From Nitrospinaceae bacterium UBA3496 (GTDB lineage Bacteria > UBA8248), in NCBI GenBank assembly GCA_002377645.1, contig DFQF01000077.1:63778-82178 (forward strand): a stretch of DNA of 18,401 bases, read 5' to 3'. The translations under genes were made by a program, and so were the position numbers. Shown one piece after another: positions 1-7,459 of this stretch. Within the stretch, counting starts at the first letter, position 1; each line of letters opens with the position of its first letter. The notes beneath the pieces are model-generated. The model did not search any database. It was not told where the DNA came from and worked only from the letters and a program-made list of their open reading frames with translations.

Positions 1-295
1 GACAATCCCAACCAGGAACATATGCAGCATCAAACCCAGACATTTGTTTTGACTTGACAATTATGTCTTTTAAGATTTTATTCAAGACAGTACCCATATG
101 GATATTGCCATTTGCATAAGGAGGGCCATCGTGGAGAATGTATTTTTCTCTACCCTTTGATTGTTTTCTTATTTCTCCATAAATATCTTTATCATGCCAT
201 TCAGAAAGCATTTCCGGCTCTTTAACAGAAAGGTTCGCTTTCATCGGGAATGAGGTTTTAGGTAAATTTAAATAATTCTTATAATCTTCGACCAA
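1..295 (-). CDS. ileS: Isoleucyl-tRNA synthetase, N-terminal part (cut by window edge)
   Basis: This is the first 98 codons of isoleucyl-tRNA synthetase, the class I enzyme that charges tRNA-Ile in the cytoplasm; the rest lies beyond base 1. The translated fragment carries the family hallmark [12 protein letters not shown] at about residues 58-69, where HMGT is the HIGH-type ATP-binding signature, and the downstream YVPGWDC stretch at about 92-98, both typical of IleS rather than ValRS or LeuRS. The start is a TTG at 293-295, preceded by an AGGAGA ribosome binding site at 301-306. No ATG occurs in frame until codon 18, so the TTG is preferred. It lies 35 bases after trpS on the same strand and is probably co-transcribed with it. 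Identification is secure; only the 3' end is unseen. Confidence 0.93.
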   Translation of the reverse strand, partial: MVEDYKNYLNLPKTSFPMKANLSVKEPEMLSEWHDKDIYGEIRKQSKGREKYILHDGPPYANGNIHMGTVLNKILKDIIVKSKQMSGFDAAYVPGWDC

Positions 296-330
296 AACTT
301 TCTCCTGTCAGGAAAAATTAATAAAAACCT

Positions 331-1308
331 CTATTGAGGAGATAACCCTACAGCTTTGTATATATCGGTCATTGTCTTTCGGGCTTCTTCGCGTGCTTTC
401 TCTCCACCGGATTTCAAAACTTGATTAACATATTCCTTATCTGCCTTTAATTTTTCACGCTCCTTTCTAAAAGGAGTGAAAAAACTATTTAATTTTTCAA
501 ATAGCATTTTTTTAGCATCCCCATAACCTAATCCTCCAGCTAGATATTGTTCACGTAAAGAATCCTGCTCCTTCTCATTGGCAAACAGTTTGAAAAGACT
601 AAAAACATTACAAGTTTCTGGATCTTTAGGTTCTTCTACGGGGGTTGAGTCTGTAACAATCGACATGATTTTCTTTCGCAAAGATTTTCCCTCGTCAAAA
701 ATTTCTATAGTATTTCCATAACTTTTACTCATTTTTTGTCCATCAACACCCGGAACTTTCGCTCCTTTATCCAACCTAAAAGAAGGCATTGGAAAAATTT
801 CTTCATAGGTATTATTGAAAGATTGCGCAATATCTCTTGTCATTTCGATATGTTGTATTTGGTCTTCTCCAACAGGTACGACATTCGATCTATAAATTAA
901 AATGTCAGCTGCCATTAGCATAGGATAAGTGTACAAACCCATAGAGGGACTAATTCCTCTTTGAACTTTATCTTTATAAGAAGTAGCTCTATCAAGAAGC
1001 CCTTTGCCCGTCACACAAGATAAAATCCATGACAATTCGCTCACTTCTGGAACATCGTTTTGTCTAAAAAAAACTGCCTTTTTAGGATCCAGCCCTAAAG
1101 ATAAATAATCAAGAGCAACATCAAAAGTTTGTTGCGAAAGTAATTCTGGAACTTGTACTGAAGTCATAGCATGGTAATTAGCTATAAAATAAAAAGCTTC
1201 TCCCTCTTCTTGCAAGGCTATATGCTGGCGAAGAGCGCCAAAATAGTTGCCAATATGCAATCTACCAGAAGGTTGTACTCCAGATAGAAACCGAATTTTC
1301 GATGACAT
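331..1308 (-). CDS. trpS: Tryptophanyl-tRNA synthetase
   Basis: Class Ic aminoacyl-tRNA synthetase that activates tryptophan and transfers it to tRNA-Trp in the cytoplasm. At 325 residues it has the normal length for bacterial TrpS. The HIGN form of the ATP-binding HIGH motif is at residues 18-21 within PSGRLHIGNYFG, the VGEDQ segment that helps bind substrates is at 146-150, and the KMSKS loop is at 192-196, so all catalytic landmarks are intact. The ATG at 1306-1308 is preceded by AGGA at suitable spacing and is followed immediately by the family's N-terminal sequence, so the start is well supported. It sits 24 bases after the M50 peptidase gene and 35 bases before ileS on the same strand, suggesting one transcript. 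Confidence 0.97.
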   Translation of the reverse strand: MSSKIRFLSGVQPSGRLHIGNYFGALRQHIALQEEGEAFYFIANYHAMTSVQVPELLSQQTFDVALDYLSLGLDPKKAVFFRQNDVPEVSELSWILSCVTGKGLLDRATSYKDKVQRGISPSMGLYTYPMLMAADILIYRSNVVPVGEDQIQHIEMTRDIAQSFNNTYEEIFPMPSFRLDKGAKVPGVDGQKMSKSYGNTIEIFDEGKSLRKKIMSIVTDSTPVEEPKDPETCNVFSLFKLFANEKEQDSLREQYLAGGLGYGDAKKMLFEKLNSFFTPFRKEREKLKADKEYVNQVLKSGGEKAREEARKTMTDIYKAVGLSPQ

Positions 1309-1332
1309 ATAAAATCCTAAATAATTTTAAAA

Positions 1333-1998
1333 TCAATTGAGCATTTTAAACAAATTCATTGCAAATATCCGCTCTGTAGCAAGTAAAAAATAAAATATTG
1401 GAGACATGATTACTGTAAGCTTATTAAACAATATCAGACCAAGGATTATAAAAAAACCATAGGGCTCTAATCTTGAAAAATTAAATGCAATACGTCTTGG
1501 CAGAATACCATGTAGTATTCTTCCTCCATCGAATGGTAAAATCGGAACTAAATTAAACGCAGCAAGGGCTGTATTTACAATAAAACTCATTTCAAGCATC
1601 TTATAAATCGGCTCTCCAAAAAAACTTTGATGAATTCCAAAATGTCGCATTTCAAATAAAACAAACAAACTTAAAATAGCAAGAAAAAAATTAGAAACCG
1701 GTCCTGCTAGAGCTATCCATATCATATCTTTTCTTGGATTTTTTAGATTTGAAGTATCGACAGGAACTGGCTTTGCCCAACCGAAACCAATTCCAGCAGC
1801 AAGCGATATTACAAAAGCCAAAGTCCCTAAAGGATCTAGATGAACTAAAGGATTTAAACTTAGACGTCCCATATACCTTGCTGTTTGATCTCCTAATTTA
1901 GAAGCAGACCAACCATGAGCAACTTCATGTACAGTCAAAGCAATTAAAATTGCCGGAAGAGATACAATGAGTTTTTGAATAAAATCTTCTGAAAACAA
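1333..1998 (-). CDS. Site-2-protease-like zinc metallopeptidase, M50 family
   Basis: Integral membrane zinc protease of the short, PDZ-less M50B group (SpoIVFB/YwhC-like), about 221 residues, usual for that group. The zinc-binding HEVAH motif is at residues 24-28 inside the first membrane helix. The conserved NPLVHLDPLG segment is at 49-58, the AGPVSN turn at 98-103, and the third metal ligand lies in the FDGGR motif (D157) at 156-160. Several hydrophobic stretches (about 8-30, 58-74, 92-115, 136-152, 180-207) indicate a multi-pass protein. Such enzymes cleave substrates within the membrane; the substrate here is unknown. The start is TTG at 1996-1998 with AGGA eight bases upstream, and no in-frame ATG fits better. 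Proximity of this family to trpS is common in bacteria; here ileS follows. Confidence 0.9.
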   Translation of the reverse strand: MFSEDFIQKLIVSLPAILIALTVHEVAHGWSASKLGDQTARYMGRLSLNPLVHLDPLGTLAFVISLAAGIGFGWAKPVPVDTSNLKNPRKDMIWIALAGPVSNFFLAILSLFVLFEMRHFGIHQSFFGEPIYKMLEMSFIVNTALAAFNLVPILPFDGGRILHGILPRRIAFNFSRLEPYGFFIILGLILFNKLTVIMSPIFYFLLATERIFAMNLFKMLN

Positions 1999-2074
1999 AA
2001 CAAAAATCCTGCAACATTAGATTAAAATTAAAATAAATTAAAAATTTTGAATCAATCAAAAAAATATATACAAT

Positions 2075-2644
2075 TTAAGGATTCCATACATTTTCAAAAT
2101 CGTCACAAAAAACAAACTCACTCAAAGATTTCCTCGTAGATGGTTTTTTGTCTTTTTCCTGAACTTCAGGGGGCAAATCTTCAAAATTCCCTGGATAACC
2201 GACTGCAAAAAGAGCAACAACTCTATAGGGATCTGGTATCTTAAATTTTTCAAGAACCTTTTCTTCATCCCATCCAGCCATTGCATGCACTGTGAGTTCT
2301 AATGCACTTCCCTGCAACAAAAGATTTTGCAATGCCATCCCAACATCGATCAACCATCTCTGTAATCCATTTCTTTCTGGTTGTTCTTCTGGATTGCCAA
2401 GTATAATCATTTTAGTCGGAGCTTCAGCCGCCCACTGACGATTGCCTTCATTCAAACACTCGTCAAACGCATTATTTGACTCTTCCGATTGAGTTACAAT
2501 GACTCTCCATGGTTGCTTATTGCTTCCTGAAGGGGCCCACCGAAATGCCTCTAACAAAGCATTTAATTCATCCGGTTTTGGTGGAACTCCACTAAAATCT
2601 CTCTTACTTCTTCTATTTTTTATTAAAGGATGTATGTCTGCCAT
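2075..2644 (-). CDS. Nitroreductase family FMN-dependent oxidoreductase
   Basis: Cytoplasmic flavoprotein of the nitroreductase superfamily, which uses FMN and NAD(P)H to reduce nitro compounds, quinones, enones or other electrophiles; the natural substrate cannot be read from sequence. The N-terminal RRSKRDF motif at residues 11-17 supplies the phosphate-binding arginines, APSGSNKQPWRV at 37-48 is the second FMN-binding segment, and the GYPG stretch near 150 plus the C-terminal RKSLSEFV region complete the fold. The length of 189 residues is normal. The ATG is preceded by AGGAGA at good spacing. It ends 76 bases before the M50 protease on the same strand and could be the first gene of the trpS-ileS transcript or an independent unit. 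Confidence 0.9.
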   Translation of the reverse strand: MADIHPLIKNRRSKRDFSGVPPKPDELNALLEAFRWAPSGSNKQPWRVIVTQSEESNNAFDECLNEGNRQWAAEAPTKMIILGNPEEQPERNGLQRWLIDVGMALQNLLLQGSALELTVHAMAGWDEEKVLEKFKIPDPYRVVALFAVGYPGNFEDLPPEVQEKDKKPSTRKSLSEFVFCDDFENVWNP

Positions 2645-2751
2645 CTTTGTTCTCCTGAAAATTTAATGAAAATATATTAACGCTTCAGCTATTAAAGTTC
2701 TAAAAAAATGCAGTGTAGTACAGCGTTCAAAAAAATAAAATACACACTAAG

Positions 2752-3123
2752 TCAGCCAGCATATCCCACATCTTTTTTGGTCTCCAATAAAACAATTTTT
2801 TCGGATGAATCGAGCATATTTGTTCTATATAAAGTATGTGCAAAAATTTGTGGAGCCCGATAAATAAAAATTCTCTCATGAGAAATCAATAAAGATCGAA
2901 TTAAAGAAACAAACTGCAAGATACTTCTAGAACCTTCGAACTCTAAATCTTCCATATCTATTTTTAAAATAGAAACTTCAAAATCTTTTATATTTTTTTT
3001 TATCGCAATATCAACCAATGGGAAAATTCTAAGATCTAAATCTCCACTTATCTGAACGCTTAACTCTTTTTTATTTTTGAAAATTCTCAGGAAGAAATCC
3101 TGATTAATAGAAATTTCACGCAA
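2752..3123 (-). CDS. Small STAS-like protein (anti-sigma factor antagonist fold)
   Basis: A single-domain protein of about 123 residues with the layout of a STAS domain: a beta strand with ISGDLD, a region ending in ILKIDMEDLEFEG, then helix-strand repeats. STAS proteins often relieve anti-sigma factors or act in partner-switching complexes. The usual D-S/T-S-G phosphorylation loop is not conserved here and reads FEGSRS, with a serine nearby, so phospho-regulation is uncertain. Start choice: an ATG at 3133-3135 would give 127 residues but has no ribosome binding site, whereas TTG at 3121-3123 has GGAGG five bases upstream, so I favour the TTG. The gene follows the two Gfo/Idh/MocA genes by a few dozen bases and may be read with them. 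Recognition is by pattern only; it could be an orphan protein with a similar fold. Confidence 0.55.
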   Translation of the reverse strand: MREISINQDFFLRIFKNKKELSVQISGDLDLRIFPLVDIAIKKNIKDFEVSILKIDMEDLEFEGSRSILQFVSLIRSLLISHERIFIYRAPQIFAHTLYRTNMLDSSEKIVLLETKKDVGYAG

Positions 3124-3169
3124 ATCAGCCTCCATACTTAGAGTTTTGCTTTAAAAAATTAAAAAAGAA

Positions 3170-4249
3170 TCAATCAACTGATAAAGGAAAAATAATAGGC
3201 TTCGACTCTTTCGCACTTTTCTCAATTGCGAGTGTGACCTCAAGGGTAGTTCGTGCATGTTCAGGATCTGTTAAAGGAATTGATTTTCCTGCAACGACAT
3301 GATCCAACCAGTAACGTGTTTCATCTCGCATAGGACCCCAAAAATCTCCTACTAGGAAGTCTCCTGCCATCATACTCTCTAGAAAAACAACATTTGTCCT
3401 AAAATCTGGGACATAAGGAGATGGGACACCTTTAGAAGTTGCCAGTATTGAAGATTTATGAGAATCATCAATGAAAATTGCTCCCTTATCACCCATAACT
3501 TCCATATCCATAGAAGTTACATTTGAGGGCCAATTGTCAGGCAGAATCCAAGAACAACCAAAGTTAATTGAACTACCGTCATCGAGGCTTAAAATAGCCC
3601 ATGCCCAATCACCACATCCCATAGGATGATGAGGGAAAATTTCGCTGCCTCCTTGAGCATATACACTTACAGGCCTTCTCCCTTCGAAATACCATAAAGA
3701 AATATCAACCATATATGTTAGTGTATCCGTGACTGGACCAGCGTGCGGTGCGCGTTTGTATATTTCTGCACCACCTGACATAATATTATAGAGTGTAGCC
3801 CTAGCCGTTTGAAGTTCTCCTAACTTACCCTGGCTAATTTGTTCTTTCGCATTTAAAAAACGTCTTCGTACTCTTTGAGTATATCCAATATGCAAATTTC
3901 CATTATGATTATGCAAACAGTTTAAAATTTTGTCAGCGTCTTCTAAAGAAAGAGAAATAGGTTTTTCGCATAAGACCGGCTTTCCTAATTCGATACCTCT
4001 ACAAACAGGTTCTGCATGTGCAAATTCAGGAGTTGAAACGATAACTGCATCTACCTCTGGGTGATTTAAAACTGCTTCGTTATCTTCTGAAAAAAAATCT
4101 GCGTCGACTTCTTCAGCTAGTCTCTTTGCATTTTCAATATTCTGATCTGAAAGTGCTAAAAAACTTACTTGAGGAGAACTTGATGCAAGATTAGCTCTTA
4201 ATCTGCCCATTCTACCCGAACCAATTATGCCTACACCGATCTGTTTCAA
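3170..4249 (-). CDS. Gfo/Idh/MocA family NAD(P)-dependent dehydrogenase (paralogue A)
   Basis: Two-domain cytoplasmic oxidoreductase of the inositol 2-dehydrogenase / glucose-fructose oxidoreductase family, 359 residues, which oxidises or reduces a sugar or polyol carbon. The Rossmann dinucleotide motif GSGRMG is at residues 10-15 and the catalytic-lysine motif EKP at 95-97 (K96). In the substrate site the family pattern D-x-G-x-H-x-x-D appears as D175...Y179...D182, so tyrosine replaces the usual histidine, as in glucose-fructose oxidoreductase and dihydrodiol dehydrogenase. The start is TTG at 4247-4249; its AGAGGA ribosome binding site overlaps the end of the preceding paralogue, which stops only three bases earlier, implying translational coupling. 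The two proteins look about half identical over their whole length. The exact substrate is unknown; a sugar, polyol or inositol-like compound is likely. Confidence 0.88.
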   Translation of the reverse strand: MKQIGVGIIGSGRMGRLRANLASSSPQVSFLALSDQNIENAKRLAEEVDADFFSEDNEAVLNHPEVDAVIVSTPEFAHAEPVCRGIELGKPVLCEKPISLSLEDADKILNCLHNHNGNLHIGYTQRVRRRFLNAKEQISQGKLGELQTARATLYNIMSGGAEIYKRAPHAGPVTDTLTYMVDISLWYFEGRRPVSVYAQGGSEIFPHHPMGCGDWAWAILSLDDGSSINFGCSWILPDNWPSNVTSMDMEVMGDKGAIFIDDSHKSSILATSKGVPSPYVPDFRTNVVFLESMMAGDFLVGDFWGPMRDETRYWLDHVVAGKSIPLTDPEHARTTLEVTLAIEKSAKESKPIIFPLSVD

Positions 4250-4252
4250 TTT

Positions 4253-5344
4253 TTATCCTCTCAAAGGTAAATCTATAACTTTTCCGCCTTGCCTTGCACT
4301 AGTTTCCATAGCAACTGTAAGTTCAAGAGCATTCCTGCCTGCATTAGCATCGCAGAGGGGAATTTCTTTTCCAGTAGTTACTCTCTCAACAAATAATCTA
4401 GTTTCGTCTCTCATAGGACCAATAAACTCTCCCACTACCCAATCTCCTGGCATGGCCGAACCTAAAAAAGAAACATTAAAAGAAGAATCTGGAACATAAG
4501 AAGAGGGTGTTTCTTCCTCGCTAACCATCATTACATCTTTATGTCCATCATCAATTCTAATAGCCCCTTCACTTCCAAAAATATCCATACTGATAGTGGC
4601 AACTGTAGCAGGCCACTTTTCAGGAAGTATCCAAGAAGAACCAAGATTAACAGCAGAACCATCCTCAAAAGTAACTATCGCCCAACCATAATCTCCTAAT
4701 TTCTCAGGATGTTCAGAAAAGATTTTGCTCCCACCAAGAGCATAAACTCGGACGGGCTTTAAAGGTTCGAAAAACCAGAGAGCCATATCGGCCATATATG
4801 TTAAAGCATCAGAAATCGGACTAGCATGTGGTGCTCTTTGATAAACTTGTTTAGCAACAGACATTGGATTGTATATACAAAGCCTTCCTGACATGACTTT
4901 GCCAAGACGACCATCTTGAATATGTTCTTTCACAGAGAGAAACTTTCTTCTAAGACGTTGTGTATATCCTATATAAAGTTCAGTACCAGTCTTTTTCTGA
5001 ATTTCTAAAATTTTATCTGCATCTTTAAGACTTAAAGCAATTGGTTTCTCAACCAAAACAGGCTTTTGATTTTCAAGTGCGAGACAAATCCACTCAGTAT
5101 GTTCTCCTTCAGGAGTAGACACAATTACTGCACCAACGTTTGGATGTTCAATAACAGCTTTATTATCATCAGAAAAAAAAGCTGCTTCGGTCTGTTGAGC
5201 CAGACCTTTAGCTTTTTCCTTGTCAATATCTGATATTGCAAGGAAGTCTACTTGTGGAGAAGTCGCAGAGAGGTGAGCTCTTAAAGAGCCCATTCTTCCA
5301 GCACCCACCAAACCTATTCCTATCTGTTTTTTAGGTACAACCAT
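4253..5344 (-). CDS. Gfo/Idh/MocA family NAD(P)-dependent dehydrogenase (paralogue B)
   Basis: Tandem partner of the next gene downstream, 363 residues, same family and architecture. The Rossmann motif GAGRMG is at residues 14-19, the catalytic EKP at 99-101 (K100), and the substrate-site motif reads D179...Y183...D186, again with tyrosine instead of the common histidine. Shared blocks such as YIGYTQR/HIGYTQR, RAPHA, SSWILP/CSWILP and GPMRDETR show that the pair arose by duplication and kept the active-site region. The ATG at 5342-5344 is preceded by GAGG. The gene is divergent from a zinc alcohol dehydrogenase across a 130-base intergenic region, which suggests joint control of a polyol/sugar pathway. 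Two similar enzymes made from one coupled transcript could form a hetero-oligomer or act on successive or epimeric substrates; this is inference. Confidence 0.88.
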   Translation of the reverse strand: MVVPKKQIGIGLVGAGRMGSLRAHLSATSPQVDFLAISDIDKEKAKGLAQQTEAAFFSDDNKAVIEHPNVGAVIVSTPEGEHTEWICLALENQKPVLVEKPIALSLKDADKILEIQKKTGTELYIGYTQRLRRKFLSVKEHIQDGRLGKVMSGRLCIYNPMSVAKQVYQRAPHASPISDALTYMADMALWFFEPLKPVRVYALGGSKIFSEHPEKLGDYGWAIVTFEDGSAVNLGSSWILPEKWPATVATISMDIFGSEGAIRIDDGHKDVMMVSEEETPSSYVPDSSFNVSFLGSAMPGDWVVGEFIGPMRDETRLFVERVTTGKEIPLCDANAGRNALELTVAMETSARQGGKVIDLPLRG

Positions 5345-5474
5345 TCCAACCTCATGAATGAAATACTTGTTATACTTTTCAGTCTAACAAATAAAAAAAA
5401 AACACAACACTAGCAACGTCAAAATAAAATTATTATATTGAGCATAAGTACGAATATTTAAAAGGAGACTTTTT

Positions 5475-6518
5475 TTGGAAAAATCGCAGTCACTAGCCGC
5501 TATTTTAAAAGGACCAAAGAATCTTTGCTTAGAAATGAGAGATATTCCTGACCCAGGAAAAAATGAAGTACTAGTTGAAGTAAAAGCATGCGCAATTTGT
5601 GGAAGTGACTTTCACTTGATTGACGGCCATACTAAAAGGGCTCGTTTGCCAGTGGTTCCTGGACATGAACTTATGGGAAAAGTTGTTGATGTTGGTAAGA
5701 ACGTTTCAAAAGATATTATAGGAAACAGATTTTGTATAGAAAATCATGTTGCATGTGGTGAGTGCCGATACTGTAAAGCTAACCGAGAAAATTTATGTAA
5801 TAACTCTAGGTCTATTGGAACTACGATAGATGGAGGATATAGTCAACATGTAATTGCTCCTGCGAATAAACTTGTTCCAATTCCAGATAAATTAGATGAT
5901 GCAACCGCTTCAGTAATGCAAACACTTGCAACCGGATATCATGTAGTAAATAACCGAGCAAATTTAAAAAAGAATGAGACTGCAGCAATTATAGGTGTTG
6001 GACCAATTGGTTTGTGTACTCTTGCTTGCGCTAAACAAATTGGTGCAAGAGTAATTGTCATTGATACGGTTGAAGATAGACTTTCACTAGCGAAAAAAAT
6101 GGGGGCTGATGAAACTATAAATGCTTTAGAAGTAGACCCAGTAGAAAAAGTCAAAACCCTAACTGATGGTGAAGGAGCAGAAGTTAGCTTCGAAATAGTT
6201 GGAGGGAATCAGTCTAAAACAATTCAGCAATCAATTGACATGCTATGTAAGGGAGGAAGAACTGTAATTGTTGGAGTTTCTGGAATTGATATCCCAATCG
6301 ATTTTCAGCCTATTCAACACTTAGAGAAAGTCATTATTGGGTCAAGAGGACATCCTTATTCGTTCATGCCCTGTATTGAACACGTTGTTTCAGGAAATCT
6401 TAATATAAGCGAAATGATCACACATCAAATTCCTCTTTCGATGGTTGAAGAAGGAATTAAAATGATGAGAGAAAGAAAAGACGGAGCTGTTAAAGTCGTT
6501 CTTATCCCAAACGAATAA
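5475..6518 (+). CDS. Zinc-dependent alcohol/polyol dehydrogenase (MDR family)
   Basis: Medium-chain dehydrogenase of the sorbitol / threonine / alcohol dehydrogenase type, 347 residues, oxidising a secondary alcohol or polyol with NAD(P). Catalytic-zinc ligands are C42 in ICGSD and H64-E65 in PGHE. The structural-zinc lobe is complete with C94, C97, C100 and C108. The nucleotide-binding GVGPIG motif is at 174-179, and the acidic D at the end of the following strand (IVIDT) favours NAD over NADP. The start is TTG at 5475-5477 with AAAGGAGA seven bases upstream. It is followed after 24 bases by a 3-hydroxyisobutyrate-dehydrogenase-like gene and faces the Gfo/Idh pair divergently, so a joint role in polyol or hydroxyacid catabolism is likely. 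The exact substrate cannot be assigned. Confidence 0.9.
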   Translation: MEKSQSLAAILKGPKNLCLEMRDIPDPGKNEVLVEVKACAICGSDFHLIDGHTKRARLPVVPGHELMGKVVDVGKNVSKDIIGNRFCIENHVACGECRYCKANRENLCNNSRSIGTTIDGGYSQHVIAPANKLVPIPDKLDDATASVMQTLATGYHVVNNRANLKKNETAAIIGVGPIGLCTLACAKQIGARVIVIDTVEDRLSLAKKMGADETINALEVDPVEKVKTLTDGEGAEVSFEIVGGNQSKTIQQSIDMLCKGGRTVIVGVSGIDIPIDFQPIQHLEKVIIGSRGHPYSFMPCIEHVVSGNLNISEMITHQIPLSMVEEGIKMMRERKDGAVKVVLIPNE

Positions 6519-6542
6519 TAAACAGAATTTTTTGGAGAAAAT

Positions 6543-7439
6543 ATGCAATCAAAGAAAAAAACTATTGGATTTATTGGTCTGGGTTTAATGGGTCAGGCTT
6601 TCACAAATAACTTAATGAAAGATGGTTATACAATTTTTGGCACAGATCCAGTTCCATTGGCAAAAAGAAGATTCAAAAGAAAAGGCGGCAAAGTTCTCGA
6701 TTCACCAAAGGCAGTCGTGGAAAAAGCAGATATCACATTTATTTCAGTTCCAAACTCTAAAATCTCTCTAAATTGTGCAGAAGGAAAGAATGGTTATACA
6801 TTTATAAAGAAACAAGCTTCAAGAAAAATAATTATAGACACTACAACCTCGGACCCGGATGACACCAGAAAAATCAGTTCTCTTTGTAAAAAAACTAAAT
6901 TGGATTTTTTAGAAGGATGTATAAGCGGAAACAGCAAAGATGTAAAAAATAGAATTGGCCTTTTCTTAGTTGGAGGAGAAGAAAAAACATATAAGAAAGT
7001 CAAACCCCTTTTAGGAAATCTTTTATCAGATCAGATTTATTGTGGAAAAGCTGGTTCGGGTGCAACTATGAAAGTAATCATAAATTATTTGACATGTCTT
7101 GAACGCTGTTCAATTGCAGAAACATTAAGAATAGGACTCCGTTCAGGTATAAAAAAAGATCTCCTACTAGAATGTCTACTAAGAAGCGCTGCCTCTGGAA
7201 AGCAGCTTGAAAAAAGAGGAGCTAGAATGTTAGGACACAAATTTTCTGACCCAGTAAGTTCATTGGCCACAATGATTAAAGATATGAAATTAGGACTTAC
7301 ACTCGCAAAAAAAACCAAATCTTCTACTCCAGTAGGAAAGGCTTGCCTTCCTATTTACGAACTTGGAGGAAAATCTGAATATGGGGAACTTGATAGCTCA
7401 GTTATCTACAAAGTTTTCGAAGACCTTGAGACCAAATAA
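6543..7439 (+). CDS. 3-hydroxyisobutyrate dehydrogenase / beta-hydroxyacid dehydrogenase family protein
   Basis: Cytoplasmic NAD(P)-dependent beta-hydroxyacid dehydrogenase, 298 residues, the usual length. The Rossmann motif GLGLMG is at residues 12-17, and the catalytic lysine K177 lies in GSGATMKVIINY with the partner asparagine N181, so catalysis should be intact. The substrate-binding loop, usually DAPVSGG, is altered to EGCISGN at about 124-130, suggesting a substrate other than standard hydroxyisobutyrate or tartronate semialdehyde. The sequence is lysine-rich. The ATG at 6543 has GGAG about five bases upstream. It lies 24 bases after the zinc dehydrogenase and is very probably in the same operon. 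The gene ends 20 bases before the convergent oxidoreductase beta-chain gene, with no obvious hairpin terminator between them. Confidence 0.86.
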   Translation: MQSKKKTIGFIGLGLMGQAFTNNLMKDGYTIFGTDPVPLAKRRFKRKGGKVLDSPKAVVEKADITFISVPNSKISLNCAEGKNGYTFIKKQASRKIIIDTTTSDPDDTRKISSLCKKTKLDFLEGCISGNSKDVKNRIGLFLVGGEEKTYKKVKPLLGNLLSDQIYCGKAGSGATMKVIINYLTCLERCSIAETLRIGLRSGIKKDLLLECLLRSAASGKQLEKRGARMLGHKFSDPVSSLATMIKDMKLGLTLAKKTKSSTPVGKACLPIYELGGKSEYGELDSSVIYKVFEDLETK

Positions 7440-7459
7440 AAATTCAACTCAAAAAGAAC

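Noticed and set aside
2705..2745. Possible Rho-independent terminator on the minus strand after the STAS-like gene (imperfect GC-containing inverted repeat followed by a T run).
   Set aside because: The stem has two mismatches in about six pairs and only a few G-C pairs, too weak to call without energy calculation.
2680..2754. The STAS-like gene ends in TGA and the frame continues for about 23 codons, so a second selenocysteine was considered.
   Set aside because: The extension has no recognisable homology, the TGA is not at a redox or active-site position, and no convincing SECIS-like stem with a G-containing loop follows at the right distance. An ordinary stop is simpler.
4227..4499. Plus-strand open frame of 90 codons over the Gfo/Idh genes.
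   Set aside because: It is antisense to conserved coding sequence of both paralogues and has no family resemblance.
5345..5474. Promoters in the divergent region between the Gfo/Idh and zinc dehydrogenase genes.
   Set aside because: Several -10-like AT stretches occur (for example TATTAT and TATAAC), but none has a -35 box with more than about half the consensus at correct spacing, so none is called.
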